A stretch of 64,000 nucleotides of DNA from Desulfoscipio geothermicus. Its GTDB lineage: Bacteria; Bacillota; Desulfotomaculia; Desulfotomaculales; Desulfallaceae. Positions 8,257 to 16,052 of the stretch are shown piece by piece (the first letter of the stretch is position 1; each line of letters starts with the position of its first letter). Under the pieces are notes generated by a model, which worked only from the letters and a program-made list of their open reading frames with translations, made no database searches and was not told where the DNA came from. A program made the position numbers and the translations under genes. The stretch is from the NCBI GenBank assembly GCA_016841645.1, contig JAENYS010000001.1, forward strand, positions 62,001 through 126,000, in the 5' to 3' direction.

Positions 8257-9150
8257 TTATAGCAACGGGCTAATTATCTCATCCGGAATATAAAGATCAT
8301 GGGCAAATGATGCCTGGTTGTTTTTAACCAATCTGCCCCGCCGTACATAAGCAAGCTGGTTGTTTATGCTTTTTATACCGGTAGTGTATAGGAGCACCGG
8401 TGCATCATAATCCTGAACCAGCCGCGTAATTTTTGGATGATCTAACCACTCATGCAGCGGTGTTTCCGTTTCAGCTAATGTATCCCCTACATATAAATAT
8501 AATATCGATTGATACGTTGTCTCGTCCAAACTGTTTTTTACTACCCCCTGGTCAAATTGAACATCCAGGGCACTTCGATGGTACTTTGCCTCTGGTAAAT
8601 TATTCCCCAATCCCTCTAGTATCTCTACCTCAGCACATATTATAATTGTCCGATTTCCTCGACCCCGAATCATAAACGCGCCTGCCATGCATTGCGAGGT
8701 TGCACAAACATGCAGACTTGGCCAATCAGATGCTTTGGGATAGGTAAAATCAACGCAATACCCGTTTTGAGCGTAACCGGATGCTATTCTTAGCTCATGA
8801 GCAGTTTTCAAAGAAAGCTTGACATCTTTTAGTTCATCAATCTTGGTCTGTAAACCGGCACAATCTTTTAACACTTCAAGATCAATCGCTATGGCTGCAG
8901 CAGTTAAGGAGTATGGCCCGGGCAAGCCGCCCCCGACAATTTCACGATCAATAGTTTCCTCCCTGGCCTTATACCATATTTTGGCGACATAGGCAATCCC
9001 CAGTGCTGCAAAATCAATGTTCATCCCAAAACCTCCTTTGCCGCAATGGCTATCCTTCATAACCTTCAGATTTTTTTCCAGCCAATCTTGACCCAATACT
9101 AACTCCAAATAATCAAGGGCATAGGCTAAACGAACTTTTTTATTCAACAC
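8257..9150 (-). CDS. Hypothetical 297-residue protein
   Basis: No family recognised. The open frame extends to a TTG at 9213, but that codon has no SD. The GTG at 9150 has GGAG exactly 8 nt upstream and is preferred. Features: an N-terminal acidic/helical segment (ALDYLELVLGQDWLEKNLKV), a Gly-rich GGGLPGPYSLTAAAIAIDLEVL helix region, and several cysteines (CVDF, CATSQC, ICAE). There is no signal peptide or membrane span, so it is probably cytoplasmic. It is divergent from the dinG-like gene, with starts only about 75 nt apart. I would not guess a function. Confidence 0.6.
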   Translation of the reverse strand: MLNKKVRLAYALDYLELVLGQDWLEKNLKVMKDSHCGKGGFGMNIDFAALGIAYVAKIWYKAREETIDREIVGGGLPGPYSLTAAAIAIDLEVLKDCAGLQTKIDELKDVKLSLKTAHELRIASGYAQNGYCVDFTYPKASDWPSLHVCATSQCMAGAFMIRGRGNRTIIICAEVEILEGLGNNLPEAKYHRSALDVQFDQGVVKNSLDETTYQSILYLYVGDTLAETETPLHEWLDHPKITRLVQDYDAPVLLYTTGIKSINNQLAYVRRGRLVKNNQASFAHDLYIPDEIISPLL

Positions 9151-9224
9151 ATTATCATCTCCATCTGTATCTGTTAATATGACTTGTTGAGCAGGATAAA
9201 ACAAGTGCAGCAAGAATACTTGTA

Positions 9225-12065
9225 ATGCAAATACAAGTTATTATGGGATGTGAAATATCTTTGAATTTCTCTTTAAATTTTATAGCCTGTGATCTTGAAA
9301 CCACAGGGCTTGATCCTGTAAATGATAAAATAATTGAAATAGCCTTGGTAAAAGTGATTGACGGCCAAATAAAGGACACTTTTAGTACCCTGGTAAATCC
9401 CGATTGTAAAATACCGCTAAAAATTAAGAGGCTGACCGGTATAAAGGAAGAGCAGCTGATTGACAGCCCGGCATTGGAACAGGTTACATCCGAAATACAC
9501 CGTTTTATGGAACCATGCCCGCTGTTGGGACATAATATCGCTTTCGACCATTCTTTTTTGGCGGCCAAATTGGGCCATTTACCATTTACCCAATGCGTGG
9601 ATACTCTAGAACTGGCGCGTTTAATTATGCCCGGAGCACCCAGCCACAGTCTTTCCAATCTGGTGCAATCGCTGCAACTGGAGCAAAAACCCCTGCACAG
9701 GGCATTGGACGATGCCTTGGCGACCACCGAACTTTTCTTTAAACTGTTGGACAAAGCCGCAGATCTAGATTTTGATATACTCCTGCAGCTTTTGCCACTT
9801 TTACAACAAGGCCATTCCTCACTGGCGCACATTTTTGAATCTATTATAAAAAGTAAAATACAAACCATGCCAAACGAAAAAATAAGTAAAGTTAAAGGCG
9901 TACCCATTAAAGAACCAATTTATATTGAACACGCTACCGGTGAAGTCTTTCCAAACATTCATGATCAAACTCAATATCAAGTAGATTACCTGCTTGGTCC
10001 TGAAAGTCCTTTAGAACAACTAATGACAAACTACCAGTTCCGCCAGGAACAGGTAAAAATGGCGGAAGCCGTTGCCCAAACGCTGGAAGAACAGAGGATA
10101 TTATTAGTAGAAGCAGGTACCGGTACCGGCAAGTCCATCGCCTATATGCTTCCAGTATTACTCTGGGCAATACAGCATGAAGAACGAGCTGTCATTGCCA
10201 CCAATACCATAAATCTACAGGAACAAATCTGGTATAAAGATATACCGCTGTTAAAAAGTTTGCTTGGACTACCTTTTGAGGCAGCGCTGTTAAAAGGTCG
10301 CTCCAATTATATCTGTCTACGCAGGTTTATTAATTTAATCACCCATTCGGCAGCTTTAACGGCCGGCGAGGCCATGCTGTTGGCTCGCATTATCGTCTGG
10401 CTTCAGCATACGGACAGTGGCGATAAAACAGATCTAAACCTGTACGGCACGGATGATGAAACCTGGTTGCAATTATGCTCTGAAAGTGAAACCTGCCTGG
10501 GCAATGCCTGCCGCTGGTGCAACCGGTATTGTTTTGTAACGAGAGCAAGGCGCAATGCAGAAAATGCCCACTTGGTAATTATAAACCATTCACTGCTCTT
10601 TGCGGATATGGTCACTGAAATAAATATACTGCCGGACCACGGCGCTCTAGTTATAGACGAAGCGCACAATATCGAGAAAACCGCAGCTAAACATCTGGGT
10701 AAAAAAGTTTCCCGATCCCAAATAATGCAGTGGCTATCCATAGCAGGCAAAAATATAAAAAAATTAAACGAACCGGCACCGCCCCAGGATGGTCTTCGCT
10801 GGCTTGAGACCATTAAAAAAGCTGAAGAAGCAAGGCATAAGCTGCAGGAAAACATAAACACTTTTTTTTACCTGTTTATTCAAGCTATCCACAAACATTA
10901 CCCCCATCAAGGAAATTATCAAATCAGCGTACGTTTACACCGGGAAACCGGCCCGTTTGGGGAAATCGAAGCCGATTACGAAAACATGCTTTATGAAATG
11001 CGAAATTTTATTGCTAAATTAAATGCCATTGTCAACTGGTTGGAAATATGGACAGTCACCAATAACGCCTGGGAAGATAAACTGCAGGATATTACTATTA
11101 ATATTAATTCCGGCAACGCCTACCTGGCTGACCTTGATTTCATCCTTAAATCACCGGAGGAGAATTATGTGTGCTGGCTAGAGTCACCTAACCCGAGCGC
11201 TCTGGGAAAAGAAAACTACCATTGTATTTTGCACGCCACACCGATAGATATTAGCGCAATACTGTATGAACAGCTGTTTAATAAACCGAAAACCATAGTC
11301 CTTACATCTGCAACCCTCACGGTTAATAAAAAGTTTGATCACTTCATGCAGCAATGCGGGCTTAATAAATTAGCTGATAGTGCTTTGCTCCAAATGACCG
11401 CGGAATCGCCGTTTAATTATGATCAGCAGTGTTTGCTATGTGTTGCCAGAGATTTCCCAAATTACAACGAAATCAGTGCCGGTGCTTATTTAGAAACACT
11501 TATACATACCATTTACCAACTATCCGTCGCCACGGAGGGTAGAACACTGGTGTTATTCACATCACATAAACTACTGCGAGAAACATACCATAAGATTAAA
11601 CCACTTCTGGATGAAGTGGATATTTGCGTGATGGGACAAAGTATAGATGGTAGCCGTACCAAGTTGGTTAACGAATTTCATCATAACAAGCGCAGTGTAT
11701 TGTTTGGAGCATTTAGTTTTTGGGAGGGCATAGACCTTCCGGGCGATACCCTGGTAAATGTGATAATTGTTAAATTGCCCTTTGCACCGCCCAGCGACCC
11801 GGTACTTGAGGCACGCAGCGAAAAAATAGCCGCACTTGGACAGAACAGCTTTTATGGATTAAGCCTGCCCAACGCTGTGATTCGTTTTAAGCAAGGGTTC
11901 GGCAGATTAATTAGAAGTGAGCTAGACAGGGGTGCAGTAGTCATTCTTGATAAGCGCATTATTGAAAAAAAATACGGACCAATATTTTTAAACTCTTTGC
12001 CTGTAAAATCGCATATGCGGGGCAGTATTGATGAGATCAGGCAAAAATTAACTGCCTGGTTGTAG
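9225..12065 (+). CDS. dinG: DinG-type 3'-5' exonuclease / XPD-like DNA helicase
   Basis: 946-residue fusion. Residues about 18-185 are a DnaQ/DEDD exonuclease (CDLETTG with D23 and E25, GHNIAFDHSF, HRALDDALAT). Then a superfamily 2 XPD-like helicase: Walker A EAGTGTGKS (about 297), DEAH box VIDEAHN (about 477), motif III VLTSATLT, and motif VI GFGRLIRSELDRG. Between Walker A and DEAH lie cysteines ICLRRF and TCLGNACRWCNRYC, spaced as a possible 4Fe-4S cluster, a feature of XPD and E. coli DinG; to my knowledge many Gram-positive DinG proteins lack it. No start has a strong SD: ATG 9225, ATG 9243 or TTG 9261 are all possible. Likely role is resolving R-loops or damage intermediates. No LexA box was seen upstream. 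Confidence 0.88.
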   Translation: MQIQVIMGCEISLNFSLNFIACDLETTGLDPVNDKIIEIALVKVIDGQIKDTFSTLVNPDCKIPLKIKRLTGIKEEQLIDSPALEQVTSEIHRFMEPCPLLGHNIAFDHSFLAAKLGHLPFTQCVDTLELARLIMPGAPSHSLSNLVQSLQLEQKPLHRALDDALATTELFFKLLDKAADLDFDILLQLLPLLQQGHSSLAHIFESIIKSKIQTMPNEKISKVKGVPIKEPIYIEHATGEVFPNIHDQTQYQVDYLLGPESPLEQLMTNYQFRQEQVKMAEAVAQTLEEQRILLVEAGTGTGKSIAYMLPVLLWAIQHEERAVIATNTINLQEQIWYKDIPLLKSLLGLPFEAALLKGRSNYICLRRFINLITHSAALTAGEAMLLARIIVWLQHTDSGDKTDLNLYGTDDETWLQLCSESETCLGNACRWCNRYCFVTRARRNAENAHLVIINHSLLFADMVTEINILPDHGALVIDEAHNIEKTAAKHLGKKVSRSQIMQWLSIAGKNIKKLNEPAPPQDGLRWLETIKKAEEARHKLQENINTFFYLFIQAIHKHYPHQGNYQISVRLHRETGPFGEIEADYENMLYEMRNFIAKLNAIVNWLEIWTVTNNAWEDKLQDITININSGNAYLADLDFILKSPEENYVCWLESPNPSALGKENYHCILHATPIDISAILYEQLFNKPKTIVLTSATLTVNKKFDHFMQQCGLNKLADSALLQMTAESPFNYDQQCLLCVARDFPNYNEISAGAYLETLIHTIYQLSVATEGRTLVLFTSHKLLRETYHKIKPLLDEVDICVMGQSIDGSRTKLVNEFHHNKRSVLFGAFSFWEGIDLPGDTLVNVIIVKLPFAPPSDPVLEARSEKIAALGQNSFYGLSLPNAVIRFKQGFGRLIRSELDRGAVVILDKRIIEKKYGPIFLNSLPVKSHMRGSIDEIRQKLTAWL

Positions 12066-12153
12066 TAAACTGTTAAACTTTATATGCACATTAGTGTCTC
12101 CTCATCAATAATATTAATATAGATAACAAAAACCGGTGAAGGAGATGAAAGTT

Positions 12154-12219
12154 TTGAAAGTCTATTATTTACGGCTACCTAATTTTTTACGCAGTTGGCT
12201 AATGAAATTAATCAAATGA
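12154..12219 (+). CDS. spoVM: SpoVM, amphipathic spore-coat anchoring peptide
   Basis: Tiny 21-codon gene between dinG and a strong terminator. The peptide begins MKVYYLRLPNFLRSW and aligns without gaps to my memory of B. subtilis SpoVM (MKFYTIKLPKFLGG...). It keeps MK, the aromatic at position 4, basic residue 7, Leu8, Pro9, Phe11 and Leu12. Pro9 is the residue tied to recognition of membrane curvature. In spore formers SpoVM sits on the outer forespore membrane and anchors SpoIVA and the coat. The TTG start at 12154 is 9 nt from SD AAGGAGA; an ATG at 12145 overlaps that SD and is unlikely. It is slightly shorter than the 26-residue Bacillus protein. Confidence 0.85.
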   Translation: MKVYYLRLPNFLRSWLMKLIK

Positions 12220-12227
12220 CAAAAATA

Positions 12228-12255
12228 GGAGCAGGCTTTCCAGCCTGCTCCTTTT
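12228..12255 (+). terminator. Terminator of spoVM
   Basis: 10-bp perfect stem GGAGCAGGCT / AGCCTGCTCC with a 4-nt loop, followed by TTTT, starting 8 nt after the spoVM stop. Confidence 0.92.
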
Positions 12256-12282
12256 ACTAAAAATATCTATATAGATAATACA

Positions 12283-12687
12283 TCACCTGGATATACCAAC
12301 GCCCAGTACACCTCCAACAGCACCGGCCAGGCAGGAAATTATGGCTTTTTGAAGCACGACACCTGCTGCCGCAGCAGTGTTTAAAAGAAAATGTCCAATC
12401 AACCAGCTTAAAAGCATAAATATCACGGCCACACCAATACCATGCACCAAACCCTTATACCCTGCCCAACGGGCAGCCAAAACACTACCGGCAAAAATAC
12501 TAATATAATAAAGTATACTTGATGTCAAAGGTAGTGTTTTCTCACCAAGGGATGTGACATGGTAGGCAATGCCCAGCAGGGCACTTCCTAACACAGTGAT
12601 AATCAACGCCGCCAGGACCCCTTTTAAAATAGCATTTAAACTAAGCGGCGAATAAGTTGTTTTTTCATTTTTTAATTGAGTAACCAT
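12283..12687 (-). CDS. TIGR04086-family membrane protein
   Basis: 134-residue protein with four hydrophobic helices (AILKGVLAALIITVLGSALL, SILYYISIFAGSVLAARWAG, GIGVAVIFMLLSWLIGHFLL, IISCLAGAVGGVLGVGISR) and small-residue repeats. This matches the TIGR04086/DUF3792 family of Firmicutes, whose function is unknown. The ATG at 12687 is chosen over the GTG at 12696 because GGGAGG is 10 nt from the former but only 1 nt from the latter. It is convergent with spoVM. It sits in the cytoplasmic membrane. Confidence 0.78.
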   Translation of the reverse strand: MVTQLKNEKTTYSPLSLNAILKGVLAALIITVLGSALLGIAYHVTSLGEKTLPLTSSILYYISIFAGSVLAARWAGYKGLVHGIGVAVIFMLLSWLIGHFLLNTAAAAGVVLQKAIISCLAGAVGGVLGVGISR

Positions 12688-12753
12688 TTTATCCACACCT
12701 CCCTGTATACTGTAAATTTTATGTCACTATTAACTGAATATGCTTAAAAAGAA

Positions 12754-12778
12754 AAAAAGCCGGCTCAATCGGCTTTTT
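12754..12778. terminator. Terminator overlapping the end of the 45-codon ORF
   Basis: Stem AAAAAGCCG / CGGCTTTTT with a 7-nt loop; A-run before and T-run after. On the minus strand it ends the small ORF described next. Confidence 0.75.
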
Positions 12779-12902
12779 CATTATGATCGGTAAAATCATG
12801 CTCCCACTGTCCATCCAAGTTAACTAGCATTGCTGAACCAGTGGGTTCATTTATAAAATTATCACCCGTTTCTTTTGAACTCTTATTCTTGTTTTTTTCC
12901 AA
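12765..12902 (-). CDS. Small acidic 45-residue ORF
   Basis: TTG-start ORF on the minus strand with SD GGGGGTG 6 nt upstream. The peptide is polar and acidic at the end (LDGQWEHDFTDHNEKAD) and basic at the start (MEKNKNKSSKE). Its stop lies inside the terminator stem, an economical layout often seen for real small genes. No family recognised; not hydrophobic and without a signal peptide. It would be co-oriented with the TIGR04086 gene downstream. Coding status rests on SD, frame and position only. Confidence 0.5.
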   Translation of the reverse strand: MEKNKNKSSKETGDNFINEPTGSAMLVNLDGQWEHDFTDHNEKAD

Positions 12903-13074
12903 GTTAAGCACCCCCTTTATTTAAACATCTTTATTATGCATTAAAAAATAAACTACATACCATAAAGTGTTGAAACCAATGATTTATAACATTACTACAT
13001 TTTTACATATTTATGGAAGGATATGGTGCTTGGTCTATCGAAATTATTATCAGATAATAAGGAGGTGTATATTA

Positions 13075-14151
13075 ATGGATGGAAGTATTAAAAATCTAAG
13101 AAACATTAATATTAGCGTTCAGGTACTATACAGTCTGGCTGTAATTATGGAAAAAATAGGTTCCCTAACTAAAGCCTTAAGCATTGTGAAACGGGCTATC
13201 ACCAATGCCCCGAATAACCAAAAGCTGTATTTGCATGCCAGTCGTCTTTACTTAAAAAAGGGACAGGTGGACAAAGCTGCTATTTATATGAAAAAGGCAG
13301 CAGGACAGGAGAATCTCGGTATTTTCCTATATTGTTTAAATGGTAGTTATAGAAAAAAAATGCACACAGGGCATCAGTCCAATACTTACTGGTGGTCCCA
13401 ACAACCAGAGGGAAAAGAAAGCTATGGCAATAATACTGCAAATTCGAATAAAACCGGCTTAGATCTGCTGGAAAGAGACTGCATACACGCTGCACTAACG
13501 GTTTTCTTGCAAGACTTGAAGGAGGACGAAGGCGATGCCGGTCTATACTACAATATCGGGTATACCCTTAGTAAATTAAATAGGCACATCGAAGCACTGA
13601 AATTTTACGAAAAAGCGCAAAGTAAGGGGCTTAACAACGTGGAGCTTTTAAATAATAAAGGATACAGTTTATTCATGCTTGATCGGTTTGAAGAAGCGCA
13701 AACTTGCTATGAATTAGCCCGCTGTTTAGCTCCCCTTGACTATACTGTTTTAAACAATATTGCAGCTTGTTATATAAAAACAAACCGACCGGATAAAGCT
13801 GTTAATTACTATAAAAGTGCTGCTCAAAGCAATCCCGGAGATGCTACCCTGGAAAATAATTTAGCTATGTGTCTGGAAGCCAACGGTCAAAAAGATGAGG
13901 CTGTAAGACACTATGATTTAGCGTTACAATGTGAGACAAAAGAAGAACTTAAAAAAATGATTACCTTAAATAAAATAAAATGCTTTATTACCCTGCAAAG
14001 ATATCAAGATGCGCTGGTTCTTTGTGACGGTTTACCGGATGAAAAATTGGATTATGAATTATGGAGCATAAGAGGTGAACTGCTTGGTAAGCTAGGCAAA
14101 AATTCCGAAGCCGCAGAAAGCTATCGTAAAGCTTTTGGTTTAACCACCTAA
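13075..14151 (+). CDS. Tetratricopeptide repeat protein
   Basis: 358-residue TPR scaffold. Repeats are visible as 34-residue helix pairs, for example GSLTKALSIVKRAITNAPNN, LYYNIGYTLSKLNRHIEALK, NNKGYSLFMLDRFEEAQTCY, NNIAACYIKTNRPDKAVNYY, ENNLAMCLEANGQKDEAVRH and IRGELLGKLGKNSEAAESYR. TPR domains bind protein partners; no catalytic domain or signal peptide accompanies them, so a cytoplasmic adaptor role is likely. The ATG at 13075 has SD AAGGAGGTG 8 nt upstream; the in-frame extension to 12967 lacks one. The gene is monocistronic with a terminator. A linker at about residues 95-125 breaks the repeat array. Confidence 0.85.
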   Translation: MDGSIKNLRNINISVQVLYSLAVIMEKIGSLTKALSIVKRAITNAPNNQKLYLHASRLYLKKGQVDKAAIYMKKAAGQENLGIFLYCLNGSYRKKMHTGHQSNTYWWSQQPEGKESYGNNTANSNKTGLDLLERDCIHAALTVFLQDLKEDEGDAGLYYNIGYTLSKLNRHIEALKFYEKAQSKGLNNVELLNNKGYSLFMLDRFEEAQTCYELARCLAPLDYTVLNNIAACYIKTNRPDKAVNYYKSAAQSNPGDATLENNLAMCLEANGQKDEAVRHYDLALQCETKEELKKMITLNKIKCFITLQRYQDALVLCDGLPDEKLDYELWSIRGELLGKLGKNSEAAESYRKAFGLTT

Positions 14152-14191
14152 TTTACTTCTTCTCAATTTATGAACATTATCTACAAATAAT

Positions 14192-14222
14192 AAGACTCGG
14201 CTTGTATAGCGAGTCTTTTTTA
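14192..14222 (+). terminator. Terminator of the TPR gene
   Basis: Stem AAGACTCG / CGAGTCTT with a 10-nt loop and a following T-run (TTTTTTAT). Confidence 0.85.
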
Positions 14223-14277
14223 TATTAATTAGAAGGACGAAATCGAAATATGGCGAAATATTTTAAGGTGTTTGTGT

Positions 14278-14430
14278 ATGAGCAATAATAAATCATTAAA
14301 GAAACCATATATTAATATTGCCTTTTTTATTTACTACCACGCCAAACAAAGTTACCCAAAGTTAAGAACCCTACCAGAAAAATTCCTGGTTGTTCCCAAA
14401 CCATGTTGTATTGAACACACTAAAAAATAG
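14278..14430 (+). CDS. Possible 50-residue ORF upstream of folE
   Basis: ATG ORF with AAGGTG 7 nt upstream, ending 21 nt before the folE start. The peptide has a basic N-terminus, an aromatic centre (INIAFFIYYHAK) and a CysCys near the end (PKPCCIEHTKK). No family recognised. It could be a leader peptide or a real small gene co-transcribed with folE; the coding evidence is thin. Confidence 0.35.
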   Translation: MSNNKSLKKPYINIAFFIYYHAKQSYPKLRTLPEKFLVVPKPCCIEHTKK

Positions 14431-14451
14431 AGAAAGAAAGGTGAAATTATA

Positions 14452-15012
14452 TTGGTAGATATGGAAAAAATAGAATTAGCTGTACACATGATCCTTGAAG
14501 CTATCGGCGAGGATCCGGACAGGGAAGGTTTAATGGGAACCCCGGGCAGGGTAGCCCGCATGTATAATGAGATTTTTTCCGGGCTCAGGGAAGACCCGGA
14601 AATGTACCTGGACAGAGTGTTTTCTGAAGAGCATGAAGAAATGGTGCTGGTAAAAGATATACCTTTTTATTCCATGTGCGAACACCACTTATTACCTTTT
14701 TATGGCAAAGCGCATGTGGCGTACGTTCCCCGCAAGGGCAATATTACCGGGCTCTCCAAATTAGTACGAGTTGTTGAGGGTTTTGCCAAACGCCCACAGC
14801 TTCAGGAAAGATTAACATCCCAAATAGCTAATACCATTATGAAAAAATTAAATCCACACGGGGTATTAGTGGTCATAGAAGCAGAACACATGTGCATGAC
14901 TTTGCGCGGCGTACACAAGCCCGGTTCAAAAACCCTTACATCGGCAGTACGTGGTGTATTTCAGCGCAGCGAAGCCACCAGGGCGGAAGCTTTTTCTTTG
15001 ATCAGGAAATAA
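14452..15012 (+). CDS. folE: GTP cyclohydrolase I (type IA)
   Basis: Converts GTP to 7,8-dihydroneopterin triphosphate, the first step of tetrahydrofolate synthesis. 186 residues with the zinc motif MCEHHLLPF, active-site GKAHVAYVP and [14 protein letters not shown], and the C-terminal [12 protein letters not shown] with the second zinc cysteine and HKPGSKT. The TTG start at 14452 is 7 nt from SD AAAGGTG; ATG 14461 is an alternative with poorer spacing. It heads an apparent operon with the DUF4264 gene (14-nt gap) and surE (18-nt gap). No other folate genes are adjacent. Confidence 0.95.
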   Translation: MVDMEKIELAVHMILEAIGEDPDREGLMGTPGRVARMYNEIFSGLREDPEMYLDRVFSEEHEEMVLVKDIPFYSMCEHHLLPFYGKAHVAYVPRKGNITGLSKLVRVVEGFAKRPQLQERLTSQIANTIMKKLNPHGVLVVIEAEHMCMTLRGVHKPGSKTLTSAVRGVFQRSEATRAEAFSLIRK

Positions 15013-15026
15013 TAGGGGGGAGCATT

Positions 15027-15209
15027 ATGGAGTATGCTGATGAATCAGGCAAATTGGAATTGATTGCATTTAAATCTTTCTCTATGTACGAAGATATGTA
15101 TAAAGTAATAGACTTTTTAAATAAAAATTTAAAGGATAAAAAAATTATGTTCGGCCTGACAAAAAATAATGAAGAAAATAACCTGACCATAACCATATAT
15201 GAGTTTTAA
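15027..15209 (+). CDS. YpmA-like DUF4264 protein
   Basis: 60-residue protein with a VIDFLNKNLKDKKIMFGLTK core followed by LTITIYEF. This resembles the small DUF4264/YpmA family of Firmicutes as I remember it. Function unknown; one short alpha-beta domain, cytoplasmic. The ATG at 15027 follows SD GGGGGGAG at 5 nt. It sits between folE and surE with short gaps, so is co-transcribed. The overlapping longer frame starting inside folE has no SD. Confidence 0.7.
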   Translation: MEYADESGKLELIAFKSFSMYEDMYKVIDFLNKNLKDKKIMFGLTKNNEENNLTITIYEF

Positions 15210-15227
15210 AACTTACGGAGGATGACG

Positions 15228-16052
15228 ATGCGCATATTGATTAGTAATGACGATGGTATTAATGCCCCTGGATTGCGAACACTTAGAAGGTCACTGGCCG
15301 CGATGGGTGAAGTGCTGGTGGTGGCACCGGACCGGGAAAGGAGCGGCACAGGACATGGTATAACGACATATAAGCCTCTGAGAACCAAAAAAGTAGCTTT
15401 TTCAGACGGCACTTATGGCTGGGCGGTAAACGGTACTCCGGCCGATTGCGTTAAACTGGCTATTGAAGCATTAATGCCCGAAAAACCTGATATTGTTGTT
15501 TCCGGTATCAATCTGGGCGCTAATTTAGGCACCGATGTACTTTATTCCGGAACTGTGTCGGCAGCCATTGAAGGATTAATTAATGACTGCCCATCTGTAG
15601 CCATCTCGCTGGCTAGCTTAGAAAGCACTGACTTTAGCCAGGCTGCTGACTTTGCCTCGTATATAGTACCATACTTAATTGACATCAGTAGGGGAATAAA
15701 ACGTATTTTAGTAAATATCAACGTACCACCAGGTAAACCTCAGGGAATCAAGGTAACTAAATTGGGTATGCGTCGTTATATCAATGTTTTTGATAAAAGG
15801 ATCGACCCACGGGGTAATGCATATTACTGGATGGCCGGTAAACCAGAAGATACAGCCCCCAAACAGGTGGCCATACAAGCGTGTGTAAAAGCAGATACAG
15901 CTATTAATTTCAATATGGATGTCGATATTGATGTCGAAGCGGTAAAAAGTAATTATATATCTGTAACACCTCTGCATTTTGACTTAACTGATTTTACCAG
16001 CATAGAATTTGCCAACAAGATAATTAAGGAAATTCCAACCATAGTATCTTAA
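15228..16052 (+). CDS. surE: 5'/3'-nucleotidase SurE
   Basis: Divalent-metal-dependent phosphatase acting on nucleoside monophosphates. Metal-binding SNDDG near the N-terminus (residues 6-10), the PDRERSGTGHG motif, and SGINLGANLGTDVLYSGTV are all diagnostic. 274 residues, typical. The ATG at 15228 has GGAGG 7 nt upstream, while the ATG at 15222 is only 1 nt from it. Last gene of the folE-DUF4264-surE unit. Its stop overlaps the convergent spoVB stop by 4 nt, so no room for a terminator exists between the two. Confidence 0.95.
   Translation: MRILISNDDGINAPGLRTLRRSLAAMGEVLVVAPDRERSGTGHGITTYKPLRTKKVAFSDGTYGWAVNGTPADCVKLAIEALMPEKPDIVVSGINLGANLGTDVLYSGTVSAAIEGLINDCPSVAISLASLESTDFSQAADFASYIVPYLIDISRGIKRILVNINVPPGKPQGIKVTKLGMRRYINVFDKRIDPRGNAYYWMAGKPEDTAPKQVAIQACVKADTAINFNMDVDIDVEAVKSNYISVTPLHFDLTDFTSIEFANKIIKEIPTIVS

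Noticed and set aside
9155-9907. 250-codon minus-strand ORF antisense to the DinG exonuclease domain
   Set aside because: It is a Ser/Cys/Ile-rich shadow of the coding strand; no SD, no domain, and it overlaps a clear exonuclease domain.
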